Made by a program: the position numbers and the translations under genes | From: Glandiceps talaboti | Lineage: Eukaryota > Hemichordata > Enteropneusta > Spengelidae | Direction: 5' to 3' | Assembly: GCF_964340395.1 (NCBI RefSeq) | Contig: NC_135554.1 | Coordinates: 18,973,092-19,037,091 of the forward strand | DNA: 64,000 nucleotides | The notes under the pieces: generated by a model | The model's database searches: none | What the model was told of the DNA's origin: nothing | What the model saw: only the letters and a program-made list of their open reading frames with translations | Part shown: positions 48,111 to 57,934 of the stretch, one piece after another | Numbering within the stretch: position 1 is the stretch's first letter | Layout of the letters: each line of letters opens with the position of its first letter

Positions 48111-49534
48111 GACATGTGTATACCAATGTAGGGTGGAAAATCCGTAATACAATTCATGCTATTAACATTAAGACAAAAAAAACCTCAATGAAACAATGTA
48201 AAAGGTTGAATCTATAGGTGAAATACTCATAACATCTTCATTTTTTGGTACTTTGTGATTGTTTTGTGTAACAGTTTACAGTTTGATATATGCAGATATG
48301 CAATACACACACCCACTCATCAGAATGTTATGTGTTCCACTTGTACGTCTGCATGTGCTCATGCGTACTTGTAAATTTGACTTTCACTATCACTATTAAC
48401 ATAATTGTTTGTTGTCTCTGGAAATGATGATGATATGCTGGGTGCTACATGGTGGTGAGTGATTTCTATTCTTGTTTCAGTTTTTATGCATAAACTGGTA
48501 GTTTTAAATCTTCAAAGGAATCAGTGCCGTTAGGGAAATAAGTAACACGTACGTACATACATGTACATGTATATTATTGAACATAACATCTACTTGTGCC
48601 ACTATGTAGATTTGTATAGGTTAGGTTACGCCGGTAGTATCTATGCTATGAAGGATGTAGTTTTTATAAGTACTAACAGTACATTCATACTGAGTGAGTA
48701 TACATATACATGGATATCTCCAAACTAATGATTGTAATGTTTGTACTATCTCCAATAAATAAACAAGGTAGTTCATATTAGTCACAATTGATGCTGTTCG
48801 AAATAGTAACATGTAGATGTTTGACTTAGTTGAACATTGTACATACATACAGATGTACATACATCCATTCTACCTGTACAGTGATGTAGATTTGTGTAGT
48901 TACAATGGCATCGGTAATATCTGGTCAACTTGATGATGACGACAGTACTGGTAATCTCAAGGGACTGTTACAGAGACGTGTTCTTTATGAAACAAAAGGT
49001 CAAACAGTGCTACTGTACAATGTATAGTACTTAAAGTATTTAAACTTTACTTTCATTTTGTCAAAAACATTTTGAGTGAATTCACAGTTGATATAAGATA
49101 GTTGAAGTAGGTACCATGACACAGTCAATTCAATAGCTATAGTTATAGATACATGTCCACCACCACCATGCATGCAGTGTCCTGGTATTGAAGTAATCTA
49201 GTCTGGATGCCAGCGTGGTATAAAATCGTCTCTAACCCCATCTAGTTTAACTGACTCAATCGTGAACCAAAAGTTATTCATGCAAATGAGTACACCCCAA
49301 CTGTAGCACTAGACTTTTAATAGTAAACACGCACTGTTTACATTGTTTAGGGCAAAGTACACCACCCAACACCCTTTTCATTTTACAGAAAGACTTCATA
49401 CCCAGGCAGGTATGAAGTGTAGAACCTAGTGGTAAGAGACACATGAGCTGACTTCTCAACCATCTACAAATGTTTAGTAGGAACATCTAGATCAGGAGAA
49501 CAGCTGCATCAAAAAGTTGTTCTGGTATGACTTG
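48111..49534. other. non-coding spacer
   Basis: No supported gene. A diverged direct repeat ATGTAGATTTGT, then TCGGTAATATCT or its variant, occurs near 48605 and 48890. A 40-codon frame from 48905 (MASVISGQLDDDDSTG) has no good donor and is not supported. Confidence 0.4.
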
Positions 49535-49538
49535 AATG

Positions 49539-49735
<197 letters not shown>

Positions 49736-51134
49736 GTTTTACAGTGCAAAATATCATACAAATGACAAATATAAAATTATAAACATTACAACGGTATGGT
49801 GGTCTAACTTAAAATTACAGGTAGTTGGGGTAAAAACCCTGGCAGAGGATAATATTCCAGTTGACACTATGATAACACACACTGGTTTTTTGATTGCAAA
49901 ACACTATAAATTTATTCACAGACAGGTGTTTAAACTCCTCTCAGTTTTCAGGGTCTAGAACTTTGCTTAACAGTTAGTGATGTCAGATACTACTATATTG
50001 TGATGTGTCAGCTACATTATCAGTCAGTGTCAGTGTTTATTTTACATGTAAATGTATAAACTTGAACTGTTTGGTGGTATACTGTATATCATAATTCTAT
50101 GATTATAAGATATTCATAATTATTGCTACAAATTTATTGATTCCTGAAACATCATTTTCCCTTTAGTGTATGATATTTGTAATTGTTCCCACTAATGTAT
50201 TGATGCCAGAATTTTTATTAAAATCCATCCGGCTTTATGCATGAAATGGTTTGATACGCGATATTTTATACAAAAAAAGTGTACGTTCCTTTTCTTGTAG
50301 TGATAAACAGCAACAGTCAACTTAGAACAGGTTGAGTCTTTTGAAATCATCATCGTAAACCACGCCCTCTTTTATGGCACTGTCACAAGACGCAATGCCA
50401 AGAGGTTTCACAGTGTCGAGGAAGAAATAACAGCTCTGGTTTGCAAGAAAGACTCAAATCTTTGCTGTTGTACATTTTTACTGTCGTATGGAGTGAAAAA
50501 AATAAATGTTTTGTACAGTAACCACTTGAATAGGCAAACAAATGATAACACTTGGATTGTATGGTTTATTTGTTATTTATTAATAATTATTAGACTCTTT
50601 TAGGGGATAGATTTGCCATCTTAACAGGACACGTCAGATAGTTTTAGCAACTCCTTTTCTGTAATTTTGTATTTGTGAAATTTTTAGTTTGGGTTACAGA
50701 ATTTCTGTATTTCCTAGTTTGGAAAATGCAGCTATACATTATTGTCTCCAAGGGCCTTCCATTCTGAGATATTGAATTGGATATGATCAAATTTGATTGC
50801 TGTGGCCCACACTTATACACAGTATACAATTACATACAATTTAATATTAAATTTTACTTTTAAGTACTTCAAGCAAGTAACAGATAGACTCGTGATTTTC
50901 CATGTAAGTGATATCAGATGAACAGATACAATGGGATACAGTCATGTAACTAGATAGGATTTTGTGTTAAGGAGTGTAGATGGATGGCTTGTATCACTGT
51001 CAGTCTGTTGTTAACTTGTACATATACTGATAAACTGAAAATTTTGACTCAACCAACCCTAAATTTTTTGATTCAGTGAAATAGGGTAATATAACAAATT
51101 ATACGCAGAGTAAAAAATAGAATGTCACTGATGG
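49736..51134. other. non-coding spacer
   Basis: A segment from 49822 to 49919 is open and bounded by TTACAG and CAGGTG (VVGVKTLAEDNIPVDTM), which resembles an exon, but its phases fit no neighbour. Nothing else recognised. GTGGTTTACG-type words near 50355 recall 28550 inverted. Confidence 0.35.
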
Positions 51135-51945
51135 TATAGTCTGGATGCCAATGTGGTTTTGTGAGGTTTTTGGGGGTTTTTTGTGAGTGGAGGTGTAAAT
51201 CGTAACAATACTGTATAGGAACTAGACTAGTGAGTGGAGGTGTAAATCGTAACAATACTGTATAGGAACTAGACTAGTGTTTGGAGGTGTAAATGGTAAC
51301 GATACTGTATAGGAACTAGACTAGTGAGTGGAGGTGTAAATGGTAACGATACCATATAGGAACTAGACTGTGAGTGGAGGTGTAAATGGTAACGATACCA
51401 TATAGGAACTAGACTGTGAGTGGAGGTGTAAATCGTAACGATACTATATAGGAACTAGACTGTGAGTGGAGGTGTAAATGGTAACGATACCATATAGGAA
51501 CTAGACTGTGAGTGGAGGTGTAAATGGTAACGATACCATATAGGAACTAGACTGTGAGTGGAGGTGTAAATCGTAACGATACCATATAGGAACTAGACTG
51601 TGAGTGGACGTGTAAATCGTAACGATACTGTATAGGAACTAGACTAGTGAGTGGAGGTGTAAATCGTAACGATACCATATAGGAACTAGACTGTGAGTGG
51701 AGGTGTAAATGGTAACGATACCATATAGGAACTAGACTGTGAGTGGAGGTGTAAATGGTAACGATACCATATAGGAACTAGACTGTGAGTGGACGTGTAA
51801 ATCGTAACGATACTGTATAGGAACTAGACTAGTGAGTGGAGGTGTAAATCGTAACGATACCGTATAGGAACTAGACTGTGAGTGGAGGTGTAAATGGTAA
51901 CGATACCGTACAGGAACTAGACTAGTGAGTGGAGGTATGCAAGGT
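51135..51945 (+). repeat. about 46-bp minisatellite made from MITE B, plus orientation
   Basis: The array opens with the left end of MITE B (AGTCTGGATGCCAATGTGG) and contains about 17 units of GAGTGGAGGTGTAAATGG, TAACGATACCATATAGGAAC, TAGACT. Units alternate in AAATGG/AAATCG, ATACTGTATAGG/ATACCATATAGG and presence of AGT at the join, so higher-order blocks are visible (for example around 51545-51655 and 51725-51835). It is the same satellite as at 21335, inverted, and it ends about 240 bases before the receptor start codon. Confidence 0.94.
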
Positions 51946-52074
51946 TCCCTGTGTATGTCTTTCATATTTACTCTGCAGGACAAAAGGAATCATTGGTGAA
52001 TGATGTTACAGTAACATCTATTGAATATGAGCATTATTTTAATCATATCACTTTTATATTCTGTTATTTTACAG

Positions 52075-52183
52075 ATGTAGTTCATAACAAGACAATTATA
52101 CAGGAATATCGACAAAGACAATTCATTCAGAACTTAGAAGTGATGATTCGTCTGTTCATGAAGAATACACTGTGATCAGTATC
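52075..52183 (+). promoter_or_regulatory. 5' UTR part of first identified receptor exon, with upstream start codons
   Basis: The segment follows a pyrimidine-rich acceptor (CTGTTATTTTACAG, ending at 52074) and leads into the receptor start. It opens with ATGTAG, a start codon directly followed by a stop. A second upstream frame runs from 52143 to 52175 (ten codons, then TGA) and ends 8 bases before the receptor ATG. Both would be expected to lower initiation at the main start. Whether this acceptor is used, or transcription starts nearby, cannot be told. Confidence 0.5.
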
Positions 52184-52256
52184 ATGGAGAAACCATTAAT
52201 TTTGTTGTCAGTTATTCTGATATGTCTACCAAGTACGATTTGTCTACTCCTTCAAA
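52184..52256 (+). CDS. receptor exon: start codon and signal peptide
   Basis: ATG at 52184 opens 24 codons: charged start MEKP, then the hydrophobic stretch LILLSVILICLPSTICLLL, a convincing signal peptide. The exon ends A|GTAAGT in phase 1, the phase shared by the following Ig exon. I chose this start because the only upstream in-exon start codons open short frames with stops before 52184. Confidence 0.85.
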
Positions 52257-55200
52257 GTAAGTAAATTGCAAATATTTTCCACATACGTACGTACATACAT
52301 ACATACATGCATACATATACATACATTCATACATACATACATACACACACATACATACATACATACATACATGCATACATACATACATACATACATACAT
52401 ACATACATACATACACATGCACACATACACGCATGCATGCATGTATACATGCATACATACATGCATACATACATACATACATACATACATACATACATAC
52501 ATACATACATACATACATACATACACACATACACACATACATAGACATATAAAATTCAATTGGACAGAGTAGTTTGTCAAATTTGAAGAATAGCAAGAAA
52601 AAGAGAAATTGAATATCGAAATTTGATATCTGATAAAGAATTCATATGCAGCCCAACATGAAGAGAAATGCTAAATAATACAAGACAGACTCAGATATAA
52701 TATATCATGGGAGTACATTTGAAATGTGGTAGGTTTCAGTTTTTTAGCCGCCAATAGGCGCCACGTGGGGGGGGGAACTATTTAATTTCATGTCCTTAAA
52801 TATGTATAGCAGAAAGGCGGCCATATTGTGATAGAAAAGCTCATTTTTTTCCTGTTATCGCCAAACATTTAATACATATGCACACCATTCTAGTGTCTAT
52901 GATGAGCTTTCTAATGAGACCATGACCTTTGATCTTGACAAACAATTTCGAGGTGAAACAATTTCCACTCTACACCTATTGCCCAAATGAAATCCATTTT
53001 GTGGTGTGTCATCTTTGATGATGGCCTCACACCTCACTGCTTTTATTGTAACAAAGGTATGAGGTGTGTTAAATCTATAGAAAACAATTTTATTATTTAG
53101 CTTGATGTTTTTCATATTGAGAATGTGATGTTCTATAAAGTATATGTCCGACTTTGCAGCTCCTTCACATTTGACCCTTGACCTTTGAATATGTAATCAT
53201 ATTTTTTTTACACGTATTTTCGACAGCTCCTTCACATTTGGTTCAACAACTTGGCAGTACATTTCAAATCAACTGTGCCCTCTCCAACAATGACAGCTCA
53301 TTATCTGTGACAAACGCAGTACAAGATTTGATGTGGTATTTTAAAGGCGAAAAACTACCTGACAACATGTACACAGCCATCAACGACACCACTTCGCAAT
53401 TAACACTAGATAACGTTACTCTGGATGAGGCAGGAAACTACTCATGTCTTCTAGAAGGCCCTCAAATGGAAACAGTTGCTATGTCGACCACCTATGTACA
53501 ACTTGGAAGTAAGTTGAAGAGCTAGTCTATTTGTCACCTATACAGGTATAAATTATAGCTCGCGCAACAGCTGCATATCAGCTCAGTGACTAGTATGCAT
53601 GCACATCCCAGATGCTAAGTGAAGTTTTTTTGAGTGGTTTTACCCGAGGATGCATTACGGCACAGGGACTACGCAGACGTGTTCCATATGTTATGTGTAT
53701 TCTCCACACAGAGGGAGCTATTTACAATATCATCATGAGGCAGCTGGTTGTGATCACAAATGAATCTACCCTGCACAAGCTAATGGGCTTTGCCTAGTTA
53801 TGATATTAGTTTATACCTATATATTGTAATTAAATGTTTAAATCTCTCAGTTGGTCTCGGTAGTCTCAACATTTTCCTGTTACTTGTGCTTTGCTGTACA
53901 ATGTAGATTGCTGCTCATGTACATGAACATTATGTAATTTTCTGAAAGAACACAAAGTGAAAGCAAGAAACATAATTGGTAAATACAGGCTAATTAGAAT
54001 TAGTGGATTGTGGTAAATACATTAGTGTCAATACCATGGTTTGTAGATAAAACCTTGATAATAGTGGTGTTCATGGCAGTTCCTTATTCTTCTTTTTTTT
54101 CATCTACAGCCCTGCCAGGTATTGCCAACTTTTCATGTGTTTGTTACAATATGGCTGACATGTGGTGTACGTGGGATGAAGTGAATAGTTATCTACCAAC
54201 GCAGTTTGAATTCACATGGAAACTACAGTAAGTCTAGACACTAAACATAAATACAGTATCAGTACATACATACATGCTACCAATGAAGGAGTCCATACAA
54301 AATGTACACTGTATGGACAGGACTAGTGCCATCTGGTCTATATCATAGGACTGGTCGCAAGAGAATTAGTCACAAGGACCGAAGGGACCTTCATTCATCA
54401 GTTAAATTCCTCAAGGAACTGTGAGTTCTCCATATAGTTTCTTTCCCAAAGGAAAGCAGGCTGTTAGAATGACTAGGCTTATTTGCGCGTCTGCTGTCGC
54501 AGTCAAATTTCATGTTTTGCGAAACGTTATATTCAAGCATCTAGAGCAGGTCAAAAGTGTTAGCTTCATATTGCAAATAAACATATGATTTTTCTTCTGG
54601 ACTACAGCCACAAGGGGGATACCCTTCCAGACCATCCCCCACGGTCATGCAAACATGGCTACCATTTCACCCTTTCCATTTGTTTCCTTCTCCTTATGTT
54701 GCTCAGTCTCAAAATACTTAGAACACTGGGGATGACCCAGTCCCAAGGAAAACTATTATACAATTTTACTGTGTATGTCATGGCATATATTTCTGATTCT
54801 CTTTGAAAAATGACTTTTTTGTCTCTTCCAAATCACAGCTACTGTACAATTTTTTGTATTGTTGACTTTTTTGTCTGTTTCAAATCACCACTACTGTGCA
54901 ATTCTTGTGTTGTTGACTTTTTCTCTGTTTCAAATCACAGTTTCAGTTCAGAATGGACACCGTGTCCTGACACGACGGAAAAGGGACCCAATTCTTGTTT
55001 CTTTGACTTCTATGCTAATCTGGGATCACTTCATCATATGAAAGTGAATGCAACCAATAGTCTAGGCTCTACTTACCAAACTGTATGGTTTAACCCAGAT
55101 GTGGAAAGTAAGTACTAACAGTTTTACTTACCAAACTGAATGGTTTAACCCAGATGTGGAAAGTAAGTACTTAACAGTTTTACTTACCAAACTGAATGGT

Positions 55201-55661
55201 TTAACCCAGATATGGAAAGTAAGTACTTAACAGTTTTACTTACCAAACTGAATGGTTTAACCCAGATATGGAAAGTAAGTACTTAACAGTTTTACTTACC
55301 AAACTGTATGGTTTAACCCAGATGTGAAAAGTAAGTACTTACAGTTTTACTTACCAAACTGAATGGTTTAACCCAGATTTGGAAAGTAAGTACTAACAGT
55401 TTTACTTACCAAACTGAATGGTTTAACCCAGATGTGGAAAGTAAGTACTTAACAGTTTTACTTACCAAACTGAATGGTTTAACCCAGATATGGAAAGTAA
55501 GTACTTAACAGTTTTACTTACCAAACTGAATGGTTTAACCCAGATGTGGAAAGTAAGTACTTACAATTTTACGTGAACTTTTATGTAGTGTGTCAGATTT
55601 CATTACAGTTGATGGAGAAATTTTTGAGATATCATGTCCACAGACAGAGAGACAGACAGAC

Positions 55662-55694
<33 letters not shown>

Positions 55695-56417
55695 TCCATA
55701 ATATCATCTCTCCTTATTGGATATACAATATACAATATTCCTTGTACTGGTGTTGAAGAGGGACAGGATGTGTTCACTTCTTTTTGATTCAAAGGTTATA
55801 ACTAGTATTGTTAAACTCCATATTAAATTGCCACCTGTCAAGCTGAGTGACATTTTACATAGTGTGACTTTTAACTGATTTGAATGACAGTACATCTAGT
55901 TCTTGTTCAGGTAGGCTTTAGTGTGAACAGCCAAGTATTGTCAATTTAGTGTCAAATTTGAAATTTTTTTCAATCTAACTTGTAATTTGTGCAATATTCA
56001 TGAAATACGATAACATTTATTTGTTGCAGCTATTCCATATCCTCCAGAACACTTACAAGTGATACCAAAGAGTCCTCACTCACTCCAAATCAAATGGGAA
56101 CCACCAACTGATTGGTATGCAAGCATCTTTTTTCTCCAGTACAAGTTACAGTACTGTAGTGAATGGGAACCAGGGAACTGGTCCAAGGTAGTTACTGCCA
56201 CCATTTCTTTTTACCTTACATCTTCTAATCATAAGTGTTATGTACTGTTTTCCTATCCACAGTGAAACTTTACCCTCTAGACAATGTAGTTGTTGATGCT
56301 ACAAGTGCATTCTCTCTCTTGGTATCATGGAGAGCCCCTAGCACTTGGTATGTTGATCATTTCCGGTTGCAGTATAAATTGCAGTATAAAAGTCAATGGG
56401 AGACTGAATGGTCTGAG
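52184..56417 (+). CDS. class I cytokine receptor, gp130 / IL-6R-like (5' part, split by introns)
   Basis: Five successive coding exons give about 266 residues: signal peptide (1-24), Ig domain (about 25-118), cytokine-receptor D1 (about 119-213), and the first half of D2 (about 214-266). The Ig domain has its two cysteines, core tryptophan and LDEAGNYSC. D1 has LPGIANFSCVC, the C-x-W motif in MWCTWD, and the later cysteine pair in TPCPD and NSCFF, the four-cysteine pattern of this family. D2 opens with PPEHLQV and has IKWEPP and LQYKLQY. Introns fall in phases 1, 1, 2, 1, 0, the order expected for vertebrate class I receptors. Such receptors bind helical cytokines outside the cell and signal through JAK/STAT. 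The WSxWS half of D2, membrane segment and tail are not in the window. It is closest in design to gp130, IL-6R alpha, CNTFR alpha or IL-12B/EBI3; which one cannot be decided without the rest. Confidence 0.87.
52257..53226 (+). other. receptor intron 1 (970 bp)
   Basis: GTAAGT to TTCGACAG. It contains an (ATAC)n microsatellite at 52275-52540 and a decoy acceptor near 53158. Near 52741-52770 there is a GC-rich GCCGCCAATAGGCGCCACGT followed by a G run. Confidence 0.8.
52275..52540. repeat. (ATAC)n microsatellite in intron 1
   Basis: About 60 imperfect ATAC units with ATGC and ACAC interruptions, starting 18 bases after the signal-peptide exon donor. The long frames on both strands are artefacts. 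Confidence 0.97.
53227..53508 (+). CDS. receptor exon: Ig domain
   Basis: 282 bases, phases 1-1, encoding one I/C2-like Ig domain. It starts APSHLVQQLGSTFQINC (first cysteine), has DLMWYFKGEKLP (core tryptophan) and ends LTLDNVTLDEAGNYSC (second cysteine in D-x-G-x-Y-x-C). N-glycosylation sequons are visible at NDTT, NVT and NYS. A symmetrical 1-1 Ig exon before D1 is the layout of gp130-family and IL-6R-family receptors. Confidence 0.9.
54110..54227 (+). CDS. receptor exon: first half of cytokine-receptor D1
   Basis: 118 bases, phases 1-2. It encodes LPGIANFSCVCYNMADMWCT, then WDEVNSYLPTQFEFTWKLQ. The two first cysteines, the C-x-W motif and the NFSC sequon match the D1 start of gp130-type receptors. 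Acceptor TTTTTTTTCATCTACAG, donor CTACA|GTAAGT. Confidence 0.9.
54808..54940 (+). repeat. threefold tandem repeat of the D1b splice acceptor
   Basis: Three copies of a 50-52 base unit (TTGACTTTTTTGTCTGTTTC, then AAATCACAG) end at 54838, 54890 and 54940. The last is the acceptor of the following exon. The first keeps AG; the second has CA in its place. Sequence from 54839 to 54940 is open in the exon's frame. Confidence 0.9.
54941..55107 (+). CDS. receptor exon: second half of cytokine-receptor D1
   Basis: 167 bases, phases 2-1. It encodes FSSEWTPCPDTTEKGPNSCF through VNATNSLGSTYQTVWFNPD, resembling the D1 C-terminal half of gp130 (SEW, paired cysteines, N-A-x-N-x-L-G, NFDP-like end). The first codon joins across the intron as CA|T. 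The last 37 bases are the first unit of the array at 55071-55565. Confidence 0.9.
55071..55565 (+). repeat. ninefold tandem repeat of exon end plus splice donor
   Basis: A 55-56 base unit, starting in the exon at ACTTACCAAACTGTATGG and passing through CCCAGATGTGGAAAGTAAGT, is repeated so that GTAAGTAC donors begin at 55108, 55163, 55219, 55275, 55331, 55386, 55441, 55497 and 55553. Only the first leaves the reading frame intact; all later ones place TAA (55116-55118) inside the exon. Each unit also contains TTTACTTAC, a donor consensus on the opposite strand. Confidence 0.96.
55640..55694. repeat. (ACAG)n microsatellite in intron 4
   Basis: About 13 imperfect ACAG units. Downstream of the donor array, within the intron 55108-56029. 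Confidence 0.95.
56030..56187 (+). CDS. receptor exon D2a, version 1
   Basis: 158 bases, phases 1-0. It encodes IPYPPEHLQVIPKSPHSLQI, then KWEPPTDWYASIFFLQYKLQ and ends WEPGNWSK. This covers strands A to C and the B-C loop of D2. Acceptor TTATTTGTTGCAG, donor CCAAG|GTAGTT. If the intron behind it were retained the frame stays open for 25 codons and meets TGA at 56263. Confidence 0.88.
56263..56417 (+). CDS. receptor exon D2a, version 2 (tandem duplicate)
   Basis: 155 bases, phases 1-0, one codon shorter than version 1. It encodes KLYPLDNVVVDATSAFSLLV, then SWRAPSTWYVDHFRLQYKLQ and ends WETEWSE. About 23 of 51 aligned residues match version 1, including the full LQYKLQY. Acceptor TTTTCCTATCCACAG, donor TGAG|GTACAT. 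It can follow the D1 exon in frame (A|TG), but following version 1 it begins with TGA. Confidence 0.86.
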
Positions 56418-57934
56418 GTACATGTATCACCATTCTGTGTTTGTTTCCATGTGTTGTGTGCTGCACTGGCTGTTTATGGCTGCTTTTGCCAGTTGGTTGA
56501 AATAGCGCTAAACATCGATTTAATTCCAAAACTGTTGAGACCCATTTCTGCTCAAAAAGTCCCCCAAACTCCAAACTTAGATAAAGAAATATATGAAAGA
56601 TTTTATGTAGATCACATAATACAGAATTTTGTTCAATTTTCCAAAGTATTAGAAAACTGTAGGTTTTCAACACTATCACTAGTCTGTAAGGTACGCCATG
56701 GCAGGGCGCCCTCGCACATCAAGAGAGAGAGGAGCGGCGTAACACAACTTATCTTACAATCTAAACTATCACATGAACAAACTTGGAGTAAAAGTGATGT
56801 AATCACTGACTACTAAAAAATGGCAATACTTTACCATGACTTACAGGAGACTAGCACATGATATACCTTTTGGTATAAATGTTGCCCTCTAGAGGTCAAA
56901 TTGAGAGCATTCTTATACTTTCATCCAATCACAACCAGACTACCATAATAGGTCACAGACAGAAGGTGATTAGGCCTAGTTCAACTATTTATCATACATT
57001 TGTCGTACAATCAGTTTTAAAAAAATTCTCAAAACCAAACATTCTGAACCCCAATATTTTGACGTGACCTAGCCATCCCGACAGTGGATTCATCTATAGT
57101 ATACATACTACTTTAATGCTAAAATTAAAACCAAACTCATTGAATATTCTCTATAAAAATTGGGTATTACCTTCGCTTTGAGTCATATTTTCTCAGTTCC
57201 TGCATCAGTGAAATTAGTATCGCCATAGTTTATTGAAAAATTTGTTCTGCAATCTGAGCATAGAAGGGGTTCTTCATTAGTAGCAGAGTCTGTTGCTTCT
57301 TTACTGAAAAAACAAACAAACAAGAAATCCAAGGAACTGGGTGACGAAATGTCAAGGGTCAAGGGTCAAGGGTCAATTCAGTTTTTATATGTACACTAGC
57401 ATGTAGTCAAATATTTCTTAACGCATGTACCTCTACAGATATTTTGTGGTGGTGAAAGGTGGGGGTTAGCTCCTTGGCTTGTGTAGTTCCATTCTTCCTC
57501 CATTTGTGACTGTTGTGAGTTTTTCATCCATTGAATTTACTTTCATAGTACCAAATAACAGCATGATGCAGCATGTTTTCAGCCAGTTGGAATACATGGA
57601 TATGTTTTTATGAATTTTCTACGTGGCTGTACATGGCATGCCTTTGATTAGATTTTAACGCATGTGGCAGAATTGCTATTATTTAGGTTATGCTACAAAA
57701 ACCCATACTTTGCGTTATTATCATTAAATATTAAACACATATTTGCCAAAGTCCCTTTCAAAATCTGTCTACTCAGAATTCACTATTCAAAGTTGTTGGT
57801 TTTTTTGGTGAAAATTTAAACGTCCTCATAATTTAAACTTAACATAACAATATCTTAATAATAAGCAGTCACACATAGCTGTCTTTGTAAATGTCATGTT
57901 AACCATATTAATACTAACTATACAGTAGTACATC
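56418..57934. other. presumed receptor intron, no exon seen
   Basis: I looked for the phase-0 exon that should carry the rest of D2 with WSxWS and found none. The frame continuing past 56417 to 56816 has no receptor features. A short GGTCAAGGGTCAAG repeat lies at 57355-57376, and a CpG-richer patch near 56690-56745. Confidence 0.5.

Noticed and set aside
48905-49024. MASVISGQLDDDDSTG frame as a first exon
   Set aside because: No consensus donor in a usable phase, and its opening lies in a diverged duplication shared with 48605 where the frame is not kept.
52212-52596. Frames in the (ATAC)n tract of receptor intron 1
   Set aside because: Microsatellite translation.
56418-56816. Continuation of the version 2 D2 exon into a long frame
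   Set aside because: A good donor (GAG|GTACAT) ends the exon exactly where the family has an intron, and the continuation has no receptor features.
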